A DNA stretch of 64,000 nt from Viridibacillus soli (lineage in GTDB: Bacteria > Bacillota > Bacilli > Bacillales_A > Planococcaceae), in contig NZ_JAEOAH010000024.1 of assembly GCF_016612995.1 (NCBI RefSeq), forward strand, positions 1-64,000, read 5' to 3'. The notes beneath the pieces are model-generated. The model was not told where the DNA came from. It saw nothing but the letters and a program-made list of their open reading frames with translations, and searched no databases. Shown piece after piece: positions 16,928-26,137 of this stretch. Both the position numbers and the translations under genes were made by a program. Within the stretch, counting starts at the first letter, position 1; each line of letters starts with the position of its first letter.

Positions 16928-18100
16928 ATGCGTGAAGCCGTTATTGTAGCAGGTGCAAGAACACCAATTGGAAAAGCAAAAAAAGGATCTTTAGCAGCTG
17001 TAAGACCCGATGATCTTGGAGCATTAGTAGTGAAAGAAACATTGCGAAGAGCGGGTTATGAGGGAGCAATAGATGATTTAATTCTTGGGTGTGCTATGCC
17101 GGAAGCAGAGCAAGGCATGAATATTGCTCGTAATATCGGTGCACTTGCCGGATTACCAGATACAACACCAGCCGTTACAGTAAATCGCTTCTGTTCATCA
17201 GGTTTACAATCAATTGCCTATGCAGCAGAACGAATTATGCTTGGTCATTCAAAGGCCATTATTGCTGGCGGAATTGAATCAATGAGTTTAGTGCCAATGA
17301 TGGGCAATGTGATTAGACCAAATGCAACTTTAGCAGAAACTGCCCCGCAATATTATATGGGGATGGGACACACAGCTGAAGAAGTGGCGAAGAAATACGA
17401 AGTAAGCCGCGAAGATCAAGATGCCTTTGCTGTTCGTTCACATGAACTAGCTGCAAAAGCAATTCAAGAAGGTAAATTCGTCGATGAAATCGTGCCGGTA
17501 GAAGTTGTGCAACAATATGTAGACTCAGGGAATAAGTTGCAAGAAAAGAAATTCACTTTTGATATGGATGAAGGTGTACGTGTTGGTACATCGACAGAAA
17601 CACTTGCGAAATTACGCCCAGCGTTTTCAGTAACCGGTAGTGTAACAGCAGGGAATGCATCACAAACTTCCGACGGGGCAGCAGCGGTACTTGTTATGGA
17701 TCGTGAAGAGGCTGAAGCACAAGGATTGAAACCAATGGCGAAATTTTTATCCTTTGCAGTAGGCGGAGTGCCACCGGAAATTATGGGTATTGGCCCAACT
17801 GTTGCTGTACCAAAAGCGCTGAAAATTGCAGGACTATCTATTGAAGATATCGATCTTTGGGAAATTAACGAAGCATTTGCTTCACAATCAATTCAAGTTG
17901 TCCGTGAATTAGGTATCAATCTTGAAAAAGTAAATGTCAATGGTGGAGCGATTGCATTAGGTCACCCACTAGGTGCAACAGGTTCAATCTTAACGTTGAA
18001 ATTAATTCATGAGTTAAAACGCCAAGGCAAAAAATATGGTGTCGTAACGATGTGTATCGGTGGCGGTATGGGAGCTGCTGGCGTATTTGAAATTCTTTAA
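16928..18100 (+). CDS. fadA: acetyl-CoA C-acyltransferase (3-ketoacyl-CoA thiolase)
   Basis: 390 residues from the ATG at 16928, which has AAGGGGGA at the right distance; the upstream GTG at 16907 is not needed. Thiolase signatures: nucleophile Cys89 in NRFCSSGLQS, NEAFA, GGAIALGHPLGATG, and catalytic CIGGGMG near the end. It cleaves 3-ketoacyl-CoA with CoA to acetyl-CoA, ending each beta-oxidation round. Lies 31 bases after fadN and 29 before fadE in the FadR-controlled operon. Confidence 0.95.
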   Translation: MREAVIVAGARTPIGKAKKGSLAAVRPDDLGALVVKETLRRAGYEGAIDDLILGCAMPEAEQGMNIARNIGALAGLPDTTPAVTVNRFCSSGLQSIAYAAERIMLGHSKAIIAGGIESMSLVPMMGNVIRPNATLAETAPQYYMGMGHTAEEVAKKYEVSREDQDAFAVRSHELAAKAIQEGKFVDEIVPVEVVQQYVDSGNKLQEKKFTFDMDEGVRVGTSTETLAKLRPAFSVTGSVTAGNASQTSDGAAAVLVMDREEAEAQGLKPMAKFLSFAVGGVPPEIMGIGPTVAVPKALKIAGLSIEDIDLWEINEAFASQSIQVVRELGINLEKVNVNGGAIALGHPLGATGSILTLKLIHELKRQGKKYGVVTMCIGGGMGAAGVFEIL

Positions 18101-18129
18101 ATTATTAACATAAAAGGGGATGGATTAGT

Positions 18130-19914
18130 ATGACAGAAAAAACAATGAATATCATTAAAGGTGGTAGCTTTTTAACTGAAGACGTGGAGCTAAGCCGCGT
18201 ATTTACTCCAGAAGACTTCACAGAAGAACATAAAATGATTGCAAAAACAACCGAGGAATATGTTCAAAATGAAGTATTACCAGTTGTTGAGAAATTAGAA
18301 AATCATGAGTTTGAGCATTCAGTACGTTTATTGAAAAAGGCAGGGGAGCTGGGCCTTTTAGCTGCCGATGTACCTGTAGAATATGAAGGACTAGGATTAG
18401 ATAAAGTATCATCGGCATTAATTGCTGAGAAAATGTCAGTAGCTGGGGGCTTCTCGATTACACACGGTGCCCACGTTGGAATTGGTTCATTGCCAATCGT
18501 ATTATTCGGTAATGAAGAGCAAAAACAGCAGTACTTACCAAAGCTTGCATCCGGTGAATTAATTGCGGCTTATGCATTAACAGAGCCAGGTTCAGGATCA
18601 GATGCACTAGGTGCCAAAACGGTTGCAAAATTAAATGCAGAAGGCACACACTATGTATTAAACGGTGAAAAACAATGGATCACAAACGCAGGCTTTGCTG
18701 ATGTATTCGTAGTATATGCGAAAATCGACGGCGATAAATTCTCAGCATTTATTGTAGAACGCAATTATTCAGGTGTATCTGTCGGTGCAGAAGAGAAGAA
18801 GATGGGGATTAAATCATCTTCAACTCGCACACTGATTTTAGAGGATGCACAAGTACCGGTTGAAAACTTACTTGGCGAAGTAGGACGCGGTCACATCATT
18901 GCATTCAACATTTTGAACATCGGTCGTTACAAATTAGGAGTCGGCTCAATTGGTGGATCAAAACGTGCATTAGAATTAGCGATTACTTACACAAACCAAC
19001 GTCAACAATTCAAAACGCCGATTTCATCTTTCAACTTAACGAAAGAAAAATTATCAACGATGGCTTCAAAGCTATATGCAACTGAAAGTTTGATCTACCG
19101 TACAGTAGGATATTTCGAAGATCGTATGGGCCAATTAAGTGAAGAAGAACAAAAAGATGGTAAAGCTATTGCTGCATCGATTGCAGAATATGCAATTGAA
19201 TGCTCTATTAATAAAATATTCGGTTCTGAAACGCTAGACTACATTGCTGATGAGGCAGTGCAATTGCATGGTGGTTATGGATTTATGCAAGAGTATGAAG
19301 TAGAACGCATTTACCGTGACTCACGCATTAACCGTATTTTCGAAGGTACAAATGAAATCAACCGCTTCATCATACCAGGCACATTTATGAAAAGAGCAAT
19401 GAAAGGTGAGTTACCTTTATTGCAACAAGCTCAGAGCCTGCAACAAGAGCTATTAATGCTAATGCCTGAAGAAATCGGTGATGAACCTTTAGCACAAGAA
19501 AAATTCCTTGTAAAAAATGCGAAGAAAATTGCTCTATTAGCAGCAGGTCTTGCTGCACAAAAATACGGTCCGAAATTAGATGCTGAGCAAGAATTATTAG
19601 TGAATATTGCGAATATCGCAAATCAATTATTCGCAATGGAATCAACTGTATTACGTACAGAAAAAGCAATTTCTCGTGATGGTTTAGACAAGGCGAGCCA
19701 AAAATTACTATACACTCAAATCTTCTGCCAAGAAGCATTTGAAGAAATCGAAAAAGAAGCGAAAGAAACAATCATTACTGCTGTAGATGGCGATAATGCA
19801 CGTATGATGTTATCTGCACTTCGCAAATTAACGCGCAACAATCCTTACAATGTGATTGCGAAAAAACGTGAAGCTTCCGTTAAACTAATCGATGCTGAAA
19901 AATATATTGTCTAA
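18130..19914 (+). CDS. fadE: acyl-CoA dehydrogenase
   Basis: 594 residues, the same length as B. subtilis FadE (YusJ). Standard acyl-CoA dehydrogenase domains (about 30-415) with ALTEPGSGSDALG (FAD/substrate loop), the helical C-terminal domain, and QLHGGYGFMQEYEVERIYRDSRI-type end with the catalytic Glu in FEGTNEINR; a C-terminal extension of about 170 residues is typical of this branch. It catalyses FAD-dependent alpha,beta-desaturation of acyl-CoA. Last gene of fadNAE, ended by a terminator. Confidence 0.95.
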   Translation: MTEKTMNIIKGGSFLTEDVELSRVFTPEDFTEEHKMIAKTTEEYVQNEVLPVVEKLENHEFEHSVRLLKKAGELGLLAADVPVEYEGLGLDKVSSALIAEKMSVAGGFSITHGAHVGIGSLPIVLFGNEEQKQQYLPKLASGELIAAYALTEPGSGSDALGAKTVAKLNAEGTHYVLNGEKQWITNAGFADVFVVYAKIDGDKFSAFIVERNYSGVSVGAEEKKMGIKSSSTRTLILEDAQVPVENLLGEVGRGHIIAFNILNIGRYKLGVGSIGGSKRALELAITYTNQRQQFKTPISSFNLTKEKLSTMASKLYATESLIYRTVGYFEDRMGQLSEEEQKDGKAIAASIAEYAIECSINKIFGSETLDYIADEAVQLHGGYGFMQEYEVERIYRDSRINRIFEGTNEINRFIIPGTFMKRAMKGELPLLQQAQSLQQELLMLMPEEIGDEPLAQEKFLVKNAKKIALLAAGLAAQKYGPKLDAEQELLVNIANIANQLFAMESTVLRTEKAISRDGLDKASQKLLYTQIFCQEAFEEIEKEAKETIITAVDGDNARMMLSALRKLTRNNPYNVIAKKREASVKLIDAEKYIV

Positions 19915-19928
19915 AATAAGCTAATGAG

Positions 19929-19962
19929 AATCCGAACGCATCTTTTGCGTTCGGATTTCTTG
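19929..19962 (+). terminator. terminator of fadNAE
   Basis: AATCCGAACGCA / TGCGTTCGGATT stem followed by TCTTGCTT. Confidence 0.75.
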
Positions 19963-20023
19963 CTTGTAGATAATACTCCTACTACAATAGAATTAAATAG
20001 TTTCGAGAAAAAGGAGCATATAT

Positions 20024-20380
20024 ATGTCGATTTTATTGATTCAATATCCAAAATGTACAACTTGTCGCAAAGCGAAAGCATGGTTAGACGAAAATGGGGT
20101 AAGTTATACAACGAAACATATTGTAGAGGAAACACTATCTAAAGAAGAGTTAAAACAAATTTGGCAAGCTAGTGGTTTACCATTGAAGAAATTTTTCAAC
20201 ACTTCAGGTATGAAGTATAGAGAACTTCAACTAAAAGATCGTCTTGCAGATATGTCGGAGGATGAGCAATTAGAATTATTAGCTTCTGATGGTATGCTGA
20301 TCAAACGTCCAATCGTTACAGATGGTAAAAAAGTGACATTAGGATTTAAAGAAAAAGACTTTGAAGATGTCTGGAAATAA
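20024..20380 (+). CDS. yusI: ArsC/Spx-family protein
   Basis: 118 residues of the arsenate reductase/Spx thioredoxin-like family. Redox pair Cys11-x-x-Cys14 in QYPKCTTCRKA, and the family KRPI segment near residue 89 (LIKRPIVTDG). The position between fadE and gcvH is the B. subtilis yusI locus. Function unproven; possible thiol-based reductase or RNA polymerase-binding redox sensor like Spx/MgsR. ATG preceded by AAAAAGGAG. Confidence 0.9.
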   Translation: MSILLIQYPKCTTCRKAKAWLDENGVSYTTKHIVEETLSKEELKQIWQASGLPLKKFFNTSGMKYRELQLKDRLADMSEDEQLELLASDGMLIKRPIVTDGKKVTLGFKEKDFEDVWK

Positions 20381-20458
20381 CAATGACATATGCTTGTTTT
20401 TACGTTCAAAATATGTCAAACTTAAAGTGAATGTAATTACATATTTGGAGGGGTATTC

Positions 20459-20839
20459 ATGAACACACCAAAAGACTTACGCTATTCTGAAGAACATGAA
20501 TGGGTAAAAACTGAAGACGGAAATGTACGTATCGGTATTACACATTTTGCACAATCAGAACTAGGCGATATCGTATTCGTTGAACTTCCACAAGTTGGAG
20601 ACGAATTAGTAGCAGACGAGCCATTCGGCAGTGTTGAATCTGTAAAAACTGTGTCAGAACTTTATGCACCAATTTCTGGTAAAGTAATTGAGATTAATGA
20701 AGAGCTAGAAGAGAGCCCAGAGTTCGTTAACGAATCTCCATACGAAAAAGCGTGGATGGTTGTTGTTGAACCAGCTGATACTGCTCAAGTAGATGCATTA
20801 TTGACTGCAGAACAATACGAAGAAATTATCGAAGAATAA
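20459..20839 (+). CDS. gcvH: glycine cleavage system H protein
   Basis: 126 residues, full length. The lipoyl-bearing lysine lies in [16 protein letters not shown] (about Lys63). H protein carries the aminomethyl group between P, T and L proteins, and in Bacillus it is also the relay on which lipoate is assembled; lipA is in the same window at 45.7 kb. GGAGGGG precedes the ATG. No other gcv genes are adjacent, as in B. subtilis. Confidence 0.97.
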   Translation: MNTPKDLRYSEEHEWVKTEDGNVRIGITHFAQSELGDIVFVELPQVGDELVADEPFGSVESVKTVSELYAPISGKVIEINEELEESPEFVNESPYEKAWMVVVEPADTAQVDALLTAEQYEEIIEE

Positions 20840-20847
20840 GTTTCTCT

Positions 20848-20879
20848 AAAACGCCGCGCATTTGTTCGGCGTTTTTTTT
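20848..20879 (+). terminator. terminator of gcvH
   Basis: AAAACGCCG / CGGCGTTTT stem with a run of eight T residues. Confidence 0.85.
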
Positions 20880-20920
20880 AACTTAGTAAGCGACAATAAG
20901 TATTTGTTAGGAGGTTGTCT

Positions 20921-21265
20921 ATGACTTTCAACAAACTGATCATCGTAGAAGGGCGTCAAGATAAGTTGAAAATCGCGCCAATTTTAGCAGAGGATATACC
21001 GATAATTTGTACGAATGGAACGGTAAGTGCTAGTCGATTAGAGGAGATCTTGGCACCATATGAAGACTTTGAAATGTATGCATTCTTTGATGCGGATGCA
21101 TCGGGCGATAAGCTCCGTGCTCTTTTTAAGAGAGAGTTTCCAGACGCGTATCATCTACACACCTCTCCTTCATATAAACAAGTAGAAGCTACTCCTAGAA
21201 GACATTTAGCAAGAATCTTATTAGCAGCAGATATTAAAGTCCATAAAGAATATCTTATAGTATAG
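20921..21265 (+). CDS. yusF: Toprim domain-containing protein
   Basis: 114 residues from the ATG at 20921, with AGGAGG 7 bases upstream. A minimal Toprim domain: KLIIVEGRQDKLKI (catalytic Glu) and FFDADASGDKLR (DxD). Related to RNase M5 and primase folds, but the role of stand-alone YusF is unknown. Order gcvH-yusF-yusE-metN as in B. subtilis; 11 bases separate it from yusE. Confidence 0.85.
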   Translation: MTFNKLIIVEGRQDKLKIAPILAEDIPIICTNGTVSASRLEEILAPYEDFEMYAFFDADASGDKLRALFKREFPDAYHLHTSPSYKQVEATPRRHLARILLAADIKVHKEYLIV

Positions 21266-21276
21266 GAATGACATAA

Positions 21277-21585
21277 ATGGAAGAATGGTCACGTGAACAA
21301 TGGGAGACGACGATGAAAGTGTCTTCGCTTACAGCATTTTATTTATATACGCCATTATGCGGGACTTGTGCAGTTGCATCGAAAATGATGGACGTTGTAG
21401 AGCATGTAGTAAGTGATATTCCGATTGGTAAAGCGAACTTAAATTATATACAAGATGTAGCGTTTGATTTTGAAGTGGAAAGTGTTCCATGTTTGATTAT
21501 TTCAGAGAATGGCAAAATCCGCGATAAAATCTATGCATTTCAATCAGTACCTTATTTATTTGAGAAGTTACGAAAAAACAATTGA
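21277..21585 (+). CDS. yusE: thioredoxin-like protein
   Basis: 102 residues, thioredoxin fold with Cys28-Gly-Thr-Cys31 in YTPLCGTCAVASKMM and cis-Pro in VESVPCLIIS, which carries an additional Cys. Matches the YusE position next to yusF. Likely a small cytoplasmic thiol-disulfide protein. Its stop codon overlaps the -35 box of the S-box promoter. Confidence 0.85.
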   Translation: MEEWSREQWETTMKVSSLTAFYLYTPLCGTCAVASKMMDVVEHVVSDIPIGKANLNYIQDVAFDFEVESVPCLIISENGKIRDKIYAFQSVPYLFEKLRKNN

Positions 21586-21610
21586 CGTTAGAGCCATAGC
21601 ATGATAAAGT
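21582..21610 (+). promoter_or_regulatory. sigma-A promoter of the S-box leader
   Basis: TTGACG and TAAAGT with a 17-base spacer; the riboswitch aptamer starts about 32 bases downstream. Confidence 0.6.
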
Positions 21611-21641
21611 ATCAGTCATAACTAATTAAATATAGTCGTTA

Positions 21642-21748
21642 CTCTTATTAAGAGCGGTGGAGGGAAGTGCCCGATGAAACCCGGCAACCGTCATATTTAT
21701 ATGACATGGTGCCAAGTCACACAAAGTATTTACTTTGGAAGATGAGAG
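21642..21748 (+). promoter_or_regulatory. SAM-I (S-box) riboswitch aptamer
   Basis: Hallmark S-box sequence: GAGCGGTGGAGGGAAGTGCC, CGATGAAACCCGGCAACC, then GGTGCCAA and closing GATGAGAG. P1 forms between CTCTTAT (21642-21648) and ATGAGAG (21742-21748). It binds S-adenosylmethionine and favours the downstream terminator, reducing expression of metNPQ when SAM is plentiful. Confidence 0.95.
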
Positions 21749-21776
21749 AACGGTTTTACGTATAGTAATTGCGTTG

Positions 21777-21808
21777 AACCCTTCTGTTTATCTACAGAAG
21801 GGTTTTTT
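21777..21808 (+). terminator. intrinsic terminator of the S-box expression platform
   Basis: AACCCTTCTGT / ACAGAAGGGTT stem followed by seven T residues, directly after the aptamer. Confidence 0.9.
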
Positions 21809-21904
21809 TAGTTTCATAAAGATGCTAGCAGAAAAAGCATACTTTCAAGTTTTAACTTGATTTAGCAGAAGTCTTTCACTTTTATAAGTGGTGAGATAAA
21901 TGTA

Positions 21905-22040
21905 ACAGATGTATATAAGTCAGTGGTGGGCAAACCCTGGCTGAATAAAGTTAAAGCCTCTGGCGGATGCCACAGATTTTTTAGGGAATTTATCGAGTAA
22001 CTCGATAAAAATCAGGGCGCAAAATCGCCGAGGTGAATTT
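21905..22040 (+). ncRNA. unassigned structured leader between the S-box and metN
   Basis: About 130 bases between the S-box terminator and metN fold well by eye: GTGG (about 21924) with CCAC (about 21970); a strong nested hairpin GATTTTT...TATCGAG-TAA-CTCGATA...AAAATC (21975-22012); and GGCG-CAAAAT-CGCC (about 22016-22029). It also contains GGGCAAACC and TTAAAGCC. I cannot assign it to a known riboswitch class. Position suggests a second cis-regulatory element or processed RNA in the metNPQ leader. Confidence 0.45.
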
Positions 22041-22056
22041 GATATTGAAGGTGGTT

Positions 22057-23091
22057 ATGACAGTGATTCAGTTAGAAAATGTATCGAAGAAATATAGAAC
22101 CGCTAACGGTGAGTTAATAGCTGTCAAAGATGTGAATTTATCTGTTGAGAACGGAGAAATATTCGGCATTATTGGCTACAGTGGAGCAGGTAAAAGTACG
22201 CTCATTCGCTTATTAAACGGTTTGGAACAACCAACATCTGGTAAAGTAATTGTAAATAGTCAGGAAATTTCATCGATTAAAGGAAGTGCATTACGTAATG
22301 CACGCCAAAAAATCAGTATGATCTTCCAACATTTCAATTTACTTTGGTCTCGTACAGTTGAGGAGAATATCTCGTTTCCATTAGAAATTGCAGGTGTTTC
22401 TAAATCGGAGCGTCAGAAGAAGGTATTAGAACTAGTTGAGCTAGTTGGCTTAAAAGGTAGAGAAAAAGCATACCCTTCTCAACTTTCAGGTGGTCAAAAA
22501 CAACGTGTTGGTATCGCTAGAGCATTAGCAAATAGCCCAGAAGTTTTGCTTTGTGATGAAGCAACTTCAGCACTTGATCCTGAAACGACAGATTCAATTT
22601 TAGATTTACTTGTAGATATTAATGAGAAATTAGGATTAACCGTTGTTCTTATTACGCATGAGATGCATGTAATCCGCAAAATTTGTCATCGTGTGGCTGT
22701 AATGGAAGCTGGACAAGTCGTAGAAAACGGTGATGTTCTACAAGTATTCCAATCACCACAAGCGAACGTTACAAAACGCTTCGTATCTCAAATTACAGAT
22801 ACAAACGAACGTAAAGAATCGATTGGACAAATTATTAAGAATTATCCATCAGGAACGCTTGTAAAACTTCTATTTGTAGGCTCTTCAACGGGGCAGCCTG
22901 TTATCTCACATTTAAGTCGTGAGCTTAATCTTGATGTGAATATTGTACACGGTAATATTTCACAAACGAAGAGTGGCCCATATGGCACGCTCATTGTACA
23001 ACTAGATGGCAATAAGGATAATGTACAAAAAGCAGTTGCATACATGAATGAACATGGAGTAAAAACGGAGGTGATCGAAAATGCTGAATGA
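22057..23091 (+). CDS. metN: methionine ABC transporter ATP-binding protein
   Basis: 344 residues from the ATG at 22057 (AAGGTGG upstream). Walker [11 protein letters not shown]-loop FQHF, signature [15 protein letters not shown], Walker [14 protein letters not shown]-loop THEMHV, then a C-terminal NIL/ACT-like domain (about 265-340) that senses methionine in the Met importer family. First gene of metNPQ; its end overlaps metP by 11 bases. SAM-responsive control through the upstream S-box. Confidence 0.95.
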   Translation: MTVIQLENVSKKYRTANGELIAVKDVNLSVENGEIFGIIGYSGAGKSTLIRLLNGLEQPTSGKVIVNSQEISSIKGSALRNARQKISMIFQHFNLLWSRTVEENISFPLEIAGVSKSERQKKVLELVELVGLKGREKAYPSQLSGGQKQRVGIARALANSPEVLLCDEATSALDPETTDSILDLLVDINEKLGLTVVLITHEMHVIRKICHRVAVMEAGQVVENGDVLQVFQSPQANVTKRFVSQITDTNERKESIGQIIKNYPSGTLVKLLFVGSSTGQPVISHLSRELNLDVNIVHGNISQTKSGPYGTLIVQLDGNKDNVQKAVAYMNEHGVKTEVIENAE

Positions 23092-23749
23092 TCTATTTCC
23101 GAATGTAGACTGGGAGAAAATGTGGGAAGCAACGCAAGAAACGTTATATATGACAGGTGTTGCGACTGTTTTCACATTTGTTATTGGATTAGCTTTAGGT
23201 ATTTTATTATTTTTGACAAGCCCTCAGCAATTATGGGCAAACAAATTAGTCAGTTGGTTAACAGGCTCGATCGTGAACATTTTCCGTTCGATTCCTTTCA
23301 TTATATTAGTTATTTTATTAATTCCATTTACGAAATTACTACTAGGTTCAATCCGTGGTCCAAATGCTGCTTTACCGGCATTAATCATTGGAGCAGCACC
23401 ATTTTATGCACGTATGGTATTAATCGCTTTGAAAGAAATTGATAAAGGTGTCATCGAAGCGGCACGTTCTATGGGTGCAAAGACATCTACAATTATCGGT
23501 AAGGTACTAATACCAGAATCATTACCAGCTTTAGTTTCTGGTATTACTGTAACTGCTATTGCACTTGTTGGTTACACAGCAATGGCAGGTGTTATTGGAG
23601 CAGGTGGTCTAGGGACCTTAGCGTTCTTGGACGGCTTCCAAAGAAGTCAAAGTGATGTAACGTTTGTTGCAACAATCCTCATATTAGTTGTCGTATTTGT
23701 AATTCAATTTATCGGCGACTTCATTACAACGAAAATAGATAAAAGATAA
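23081..23749 (+). CDS. metP: methionine ABC transporter permease
   Basis: 222 residues, same length as B. subtilis MetP. Five predicted transmembrane helices and the BPD-type EAA loop [22 protein letters not shown] (about 127-148) that contacts MetN. Overlaps metN, so translation is probably coupled. Forms the membrane channel for D/L-methionine. Confidence 0.95.
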   Translation: MLNDLFPNVDWEKMWEATQETLYMTGVATVFTFVIGLALGILLFLTSPQQLWANKLVSWLTGSIVNIFRSIPFIILVILLIPFTKLLLGSIRGPNAALPALIIGAAPFYARMVLIALKEIDKGVIEAARSMGAKTSTIIGKVLIPESLPALVSGITVTAIALVGYTAMAGVIGAGGLGTLAFLDGFQRSQSDVTFVATILILVVVFVIQFIGDFITTKIDKR

Positions 23750-23811
23750 TTTGGGTTTAACGGTATAACCGATCATATATAACTAATCAGTATAAAAGGG
23801 GAGTTAAGAAC

Positions 23812-24624
23812 ATGAAGAAACTTGTAGCAGGAATCCTAACGGGAGTACTAGCACTAAGCCTAGCAGCTTGTGGCAGTGATGGTAAATCAGATGAAAAATT
23901 AGTAATCGGTGCAGCTAACGTACCGCATTCGAAAATTTTAGAAAAAGCAGCACCACTACTTGAAAAAGAAGGTATTGAACTAGATATTCAAACATATCAA
24001 GACTATGTTTTGCCGAACCAAGATCTTGAAAATGGAGATTTAGATGCTAATTATTTCCAACATATACCTTATTTAGAACTTGAAATAAAGAATAAAAACT
24101 ATGATTTCGTTAATGTTGGTGGAGTACACATCGAACCAATCGGTATCTATTCTAAAAAATATAAAAAACTCGAAGATCTTCCCAAAGGAGCAACAGTTCT
24201 TCTAAGTAACTCGATTTCTGACCATGGACGTATGTTATCTTTACTTGAAGCGAAAGGCCTTATCACGTTAAAAGAAGGTATAGATAAAACTGCAGCTGAA
24301 ATTAAAGATATTACAAAGAACCCAAAAAACTTGAAATTTGATGCAAACACTGCACCTGAAATGCTTGTACAAATGTACAAAAATAACGAAGGTGACGCTG
24401 TATTGATCAACTCAAATTTCGCTATTGATGCAGATATTAACCCGCTGGAAGATTCAATTGCATTAGAAGATAAAGAATCTGTATATGTGAATGTGATCGC
24501 TGTTCGTAAAGAAGATGAAAACGACAAAGCTATCAAAAAATTAGTTGAAGTTCTTCGCTCAGAAGAAATTCAAGATTACATTTTAAAAGAATGGAAAGGC
24601 TCTGTCGTTCCTGTTTCTGAATAA
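23812..24624 (+). CDS. metQ: methionine-binding lipoprotein
   Basis: 270 residues with a lipoprotein signal peptide: MKKLVAGILTGVLALSLAAC, lipobox Cys20. NLPA/MetQ family, with KLVIGAANVPHSKILE, NYFQHIPYLE and LINSNFAIDADI characteristic. Surface-anchored, it captures methionine for MetNP. Spaced 62 bases after metP with GGGGAG before the ATG; ends at a terminator. Confidence 0.95.
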   Translation: MKKLVAGILTGVLALSLAACGSDGKSDEKLVIGAANVPHSKILEKAAPLLEKEGIELDIQTYQDYVLPNQDLENGDLDANYFQHIPYLELEIKNKNYDFVNVGGVHIEPIGIYSKKYKKLEDLPKGATVLLSNSISDHGRMLSLLEAKGLITLKEGIDKTAAEIKDITKNPKNLKFDANTAPEMLVQMYKNNEGDAVLINSNFAIDADINPLEDSIALEDKESVYVNVIAVRKEDENDKAIKKLVEVLRSEEIQDYILKEWKGSVVPVSE

Positions 24625-24632
24625 GAATACTG

Positions 24633-24672
24633 AAACTGCCCAAGTTGTTTATTCAGCTTGTGCAGTTTTTTT
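24633..24672 (+). terminator. terminator of metNPQ
   Basis: AAACTGC...GCAGTTT stem extended by CAAG/CTTG pairing, followed by seven T residues. Confidence 0.75.
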
Positions 24673-24908
24673 GTTATGGTAATATATAAGTAGTATGTAA
24701 GGATTGAAAAGTTAAGAACAGAAGATTTTGGGAGTCTAAATTATTAAATAAAGAAACAGTATTTATATATAATAGTACAATGTTATTATAATTAGTCAGA
24801 AAATACCCAATCTTTCGGATTATTAATATACTATTCACTTTACTAAATGAGTGTGATAGAGTGTCCTTATACTAAAAAAGACAACTGTATTTATGAGGAG
24901 GACAAAGT

Positions 24909-26075
24909 ATGAAAATCAAGTTTGGTTTGCTCCCTCAAATTGTCGTAGCAATTATATTGGCGGCTTTATTGGGGACTATCATGCCGAAAGATGGCGTTCG
25001 CATATTCGCAACATTTAACGGTATATTCGGAAACTTTTTAAACTTCGTTGTACCATTATTAATCGTGGCATTTATTGCACCAGGTATTGCGCAATTAGGT
25101 AAAGGGTCAGGGAAGCTATTGGGATTAGCAACTTTCTTTGCATACTTCTCTACTTTAATCGCTGGATTCTTTGCATTCTTCGTAGCGTCAAATGTTTTAC
25201 CTAATTTAATTTCTACTTCAGGTAGTGAGAAATTTGCTAACCCTGAAGAATCTTTGGCACAAACATTCGTAAAAATTGATATGCCACCACTTATGGATGT
25301 TATGACGGCTTTATTATTAGCATTCATCCTTGGTATTGGGATGGCAGCTATTAATAGTGAAGTTATGAAGAAATTCTTTGATGAGTTTAATGTAATCATT
25401 GATAAAGTAATTTCGAAAATTATTATCCCGCTATTACCATTCCATATTTTTGGTATTTTCTTGAATATGACTTACGCTGGTCAAGTTGCAAAAATTCTTT
25501 CAGTATTTGCATTAGTATTCGTACTTATAATTGTTATGCATTTATGTATTTTAGTTTTACAATATGTAGTGGCAGGCGCTATTAATAAGAAAAATCCATT
25601 CTATCTTTTAAAAACAATGGCACCGGCATACTTCACAGCTCTTGGGACACAATCGTCAGCTGCGACGATTCCGGTAACATTAAAGCAAGCACGTAAAACA
25701 GGTGCTTCAGAACGTGTAACAGGCTTCACAGTTCCGCTATTTGCTACAATTCACTTATCAGGTAGTACAATCACATTAACAACATGTTCAATTGCTGTAA
25801 TGATGTTAAATAATCAAGCTTATACTTTAACTGAAATGATACCTTTCATCTTCATGTTAGGTATTGTGATGGTTGCAGCACCTGGTGTACCGGGAGGCGC
25901 AGTAATGGCAGCTACAGGTGTTCTTCAATCGATGCTGGGCTTTGATGAAACAATGGTCGCGTTAATGATTGCTCTATACCTTGCACAAGATAGCTTTGGT
26001 ACAGCAACAAACGTAACTGGTGACGGTGCACTTTCTATGATCGTAGACCGTTTTAGTCAAAAAGAAAAGGCATAA
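24909..26075 (+). CDS. dicarboxylate/amino acid:cation symporter (DAACS)
   Basis: 388 residues, about eight hydrophobic segments plus two re-entrant regions. Family motifs: serine-rich LGTQSSAATIPVTLKQA (about 246-262, HP1), GSTITLTTCS (TM7 region), and a late AQDSFGTATNVTGDGA (HP2/TM8). Couples import of dicarboxylates or amino acids to Na+ or H+; the substrate cannot be decided. A strong GAGGAGGA precedes the ATG. Upstream (24673-24908) is AT-rich without another gene. Confidence 0.88.
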   Translation: MKIKFGLLPQIVVAIILAALLGTIMPKDGVRIFATFNGIFGNFLNFVVPLLIVAFIAPGIAQLGKGSGKLLGLATFFAYFSTLIAGFFAFFVASNVLPNLISTSGSEKFANPEESLAQTFVKIDMPPLMDVMTALLLAFILGIGMAAINSEVMKKFFDEFNVIIDKVISKIIIPLLPFHIFGIFLNMTYAGQVAKILSVFALVFVLIIVMHLCILVLQYVVAGAINKKNPFYLLKTMAPAYFTALGTQSSAATIPVTLKQARKTGASERVTGFTVPLFATIHLSGSTITLTTCSIAVMMLNNQAYTLTEMIPFIFMLGIVMVAAPGVPGGAVMAATGVLQSMLGFDETMVALMIALYLAQDSFGTATNVTGDGALSMIVDRFSQKEKA

Positions 26076-26100
26076 TAGAAAAACTAATATTTGTTACATG

Positions 26101-26137
26101 AAATAAGCCTTCCGAGCAAATCGGAAGGCTTATTTTT
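26101..26137. terminator. bidirectional terminator
   Basis: AAATAAGCCTTCCGA / TCGGAAGGCTTATTT, a 15-bp perfect stem between the symporter and gltC. Confidence 0.9.

Noticed and set aside
21905-22040. c-di-GMP-I (GEMM) riboswitch call for the metN leader
   Set aside because: GGGCAAACC is present, but GACGCAAAGC and the 3' GUUACCGA-type partner are not, so the class is not supported.
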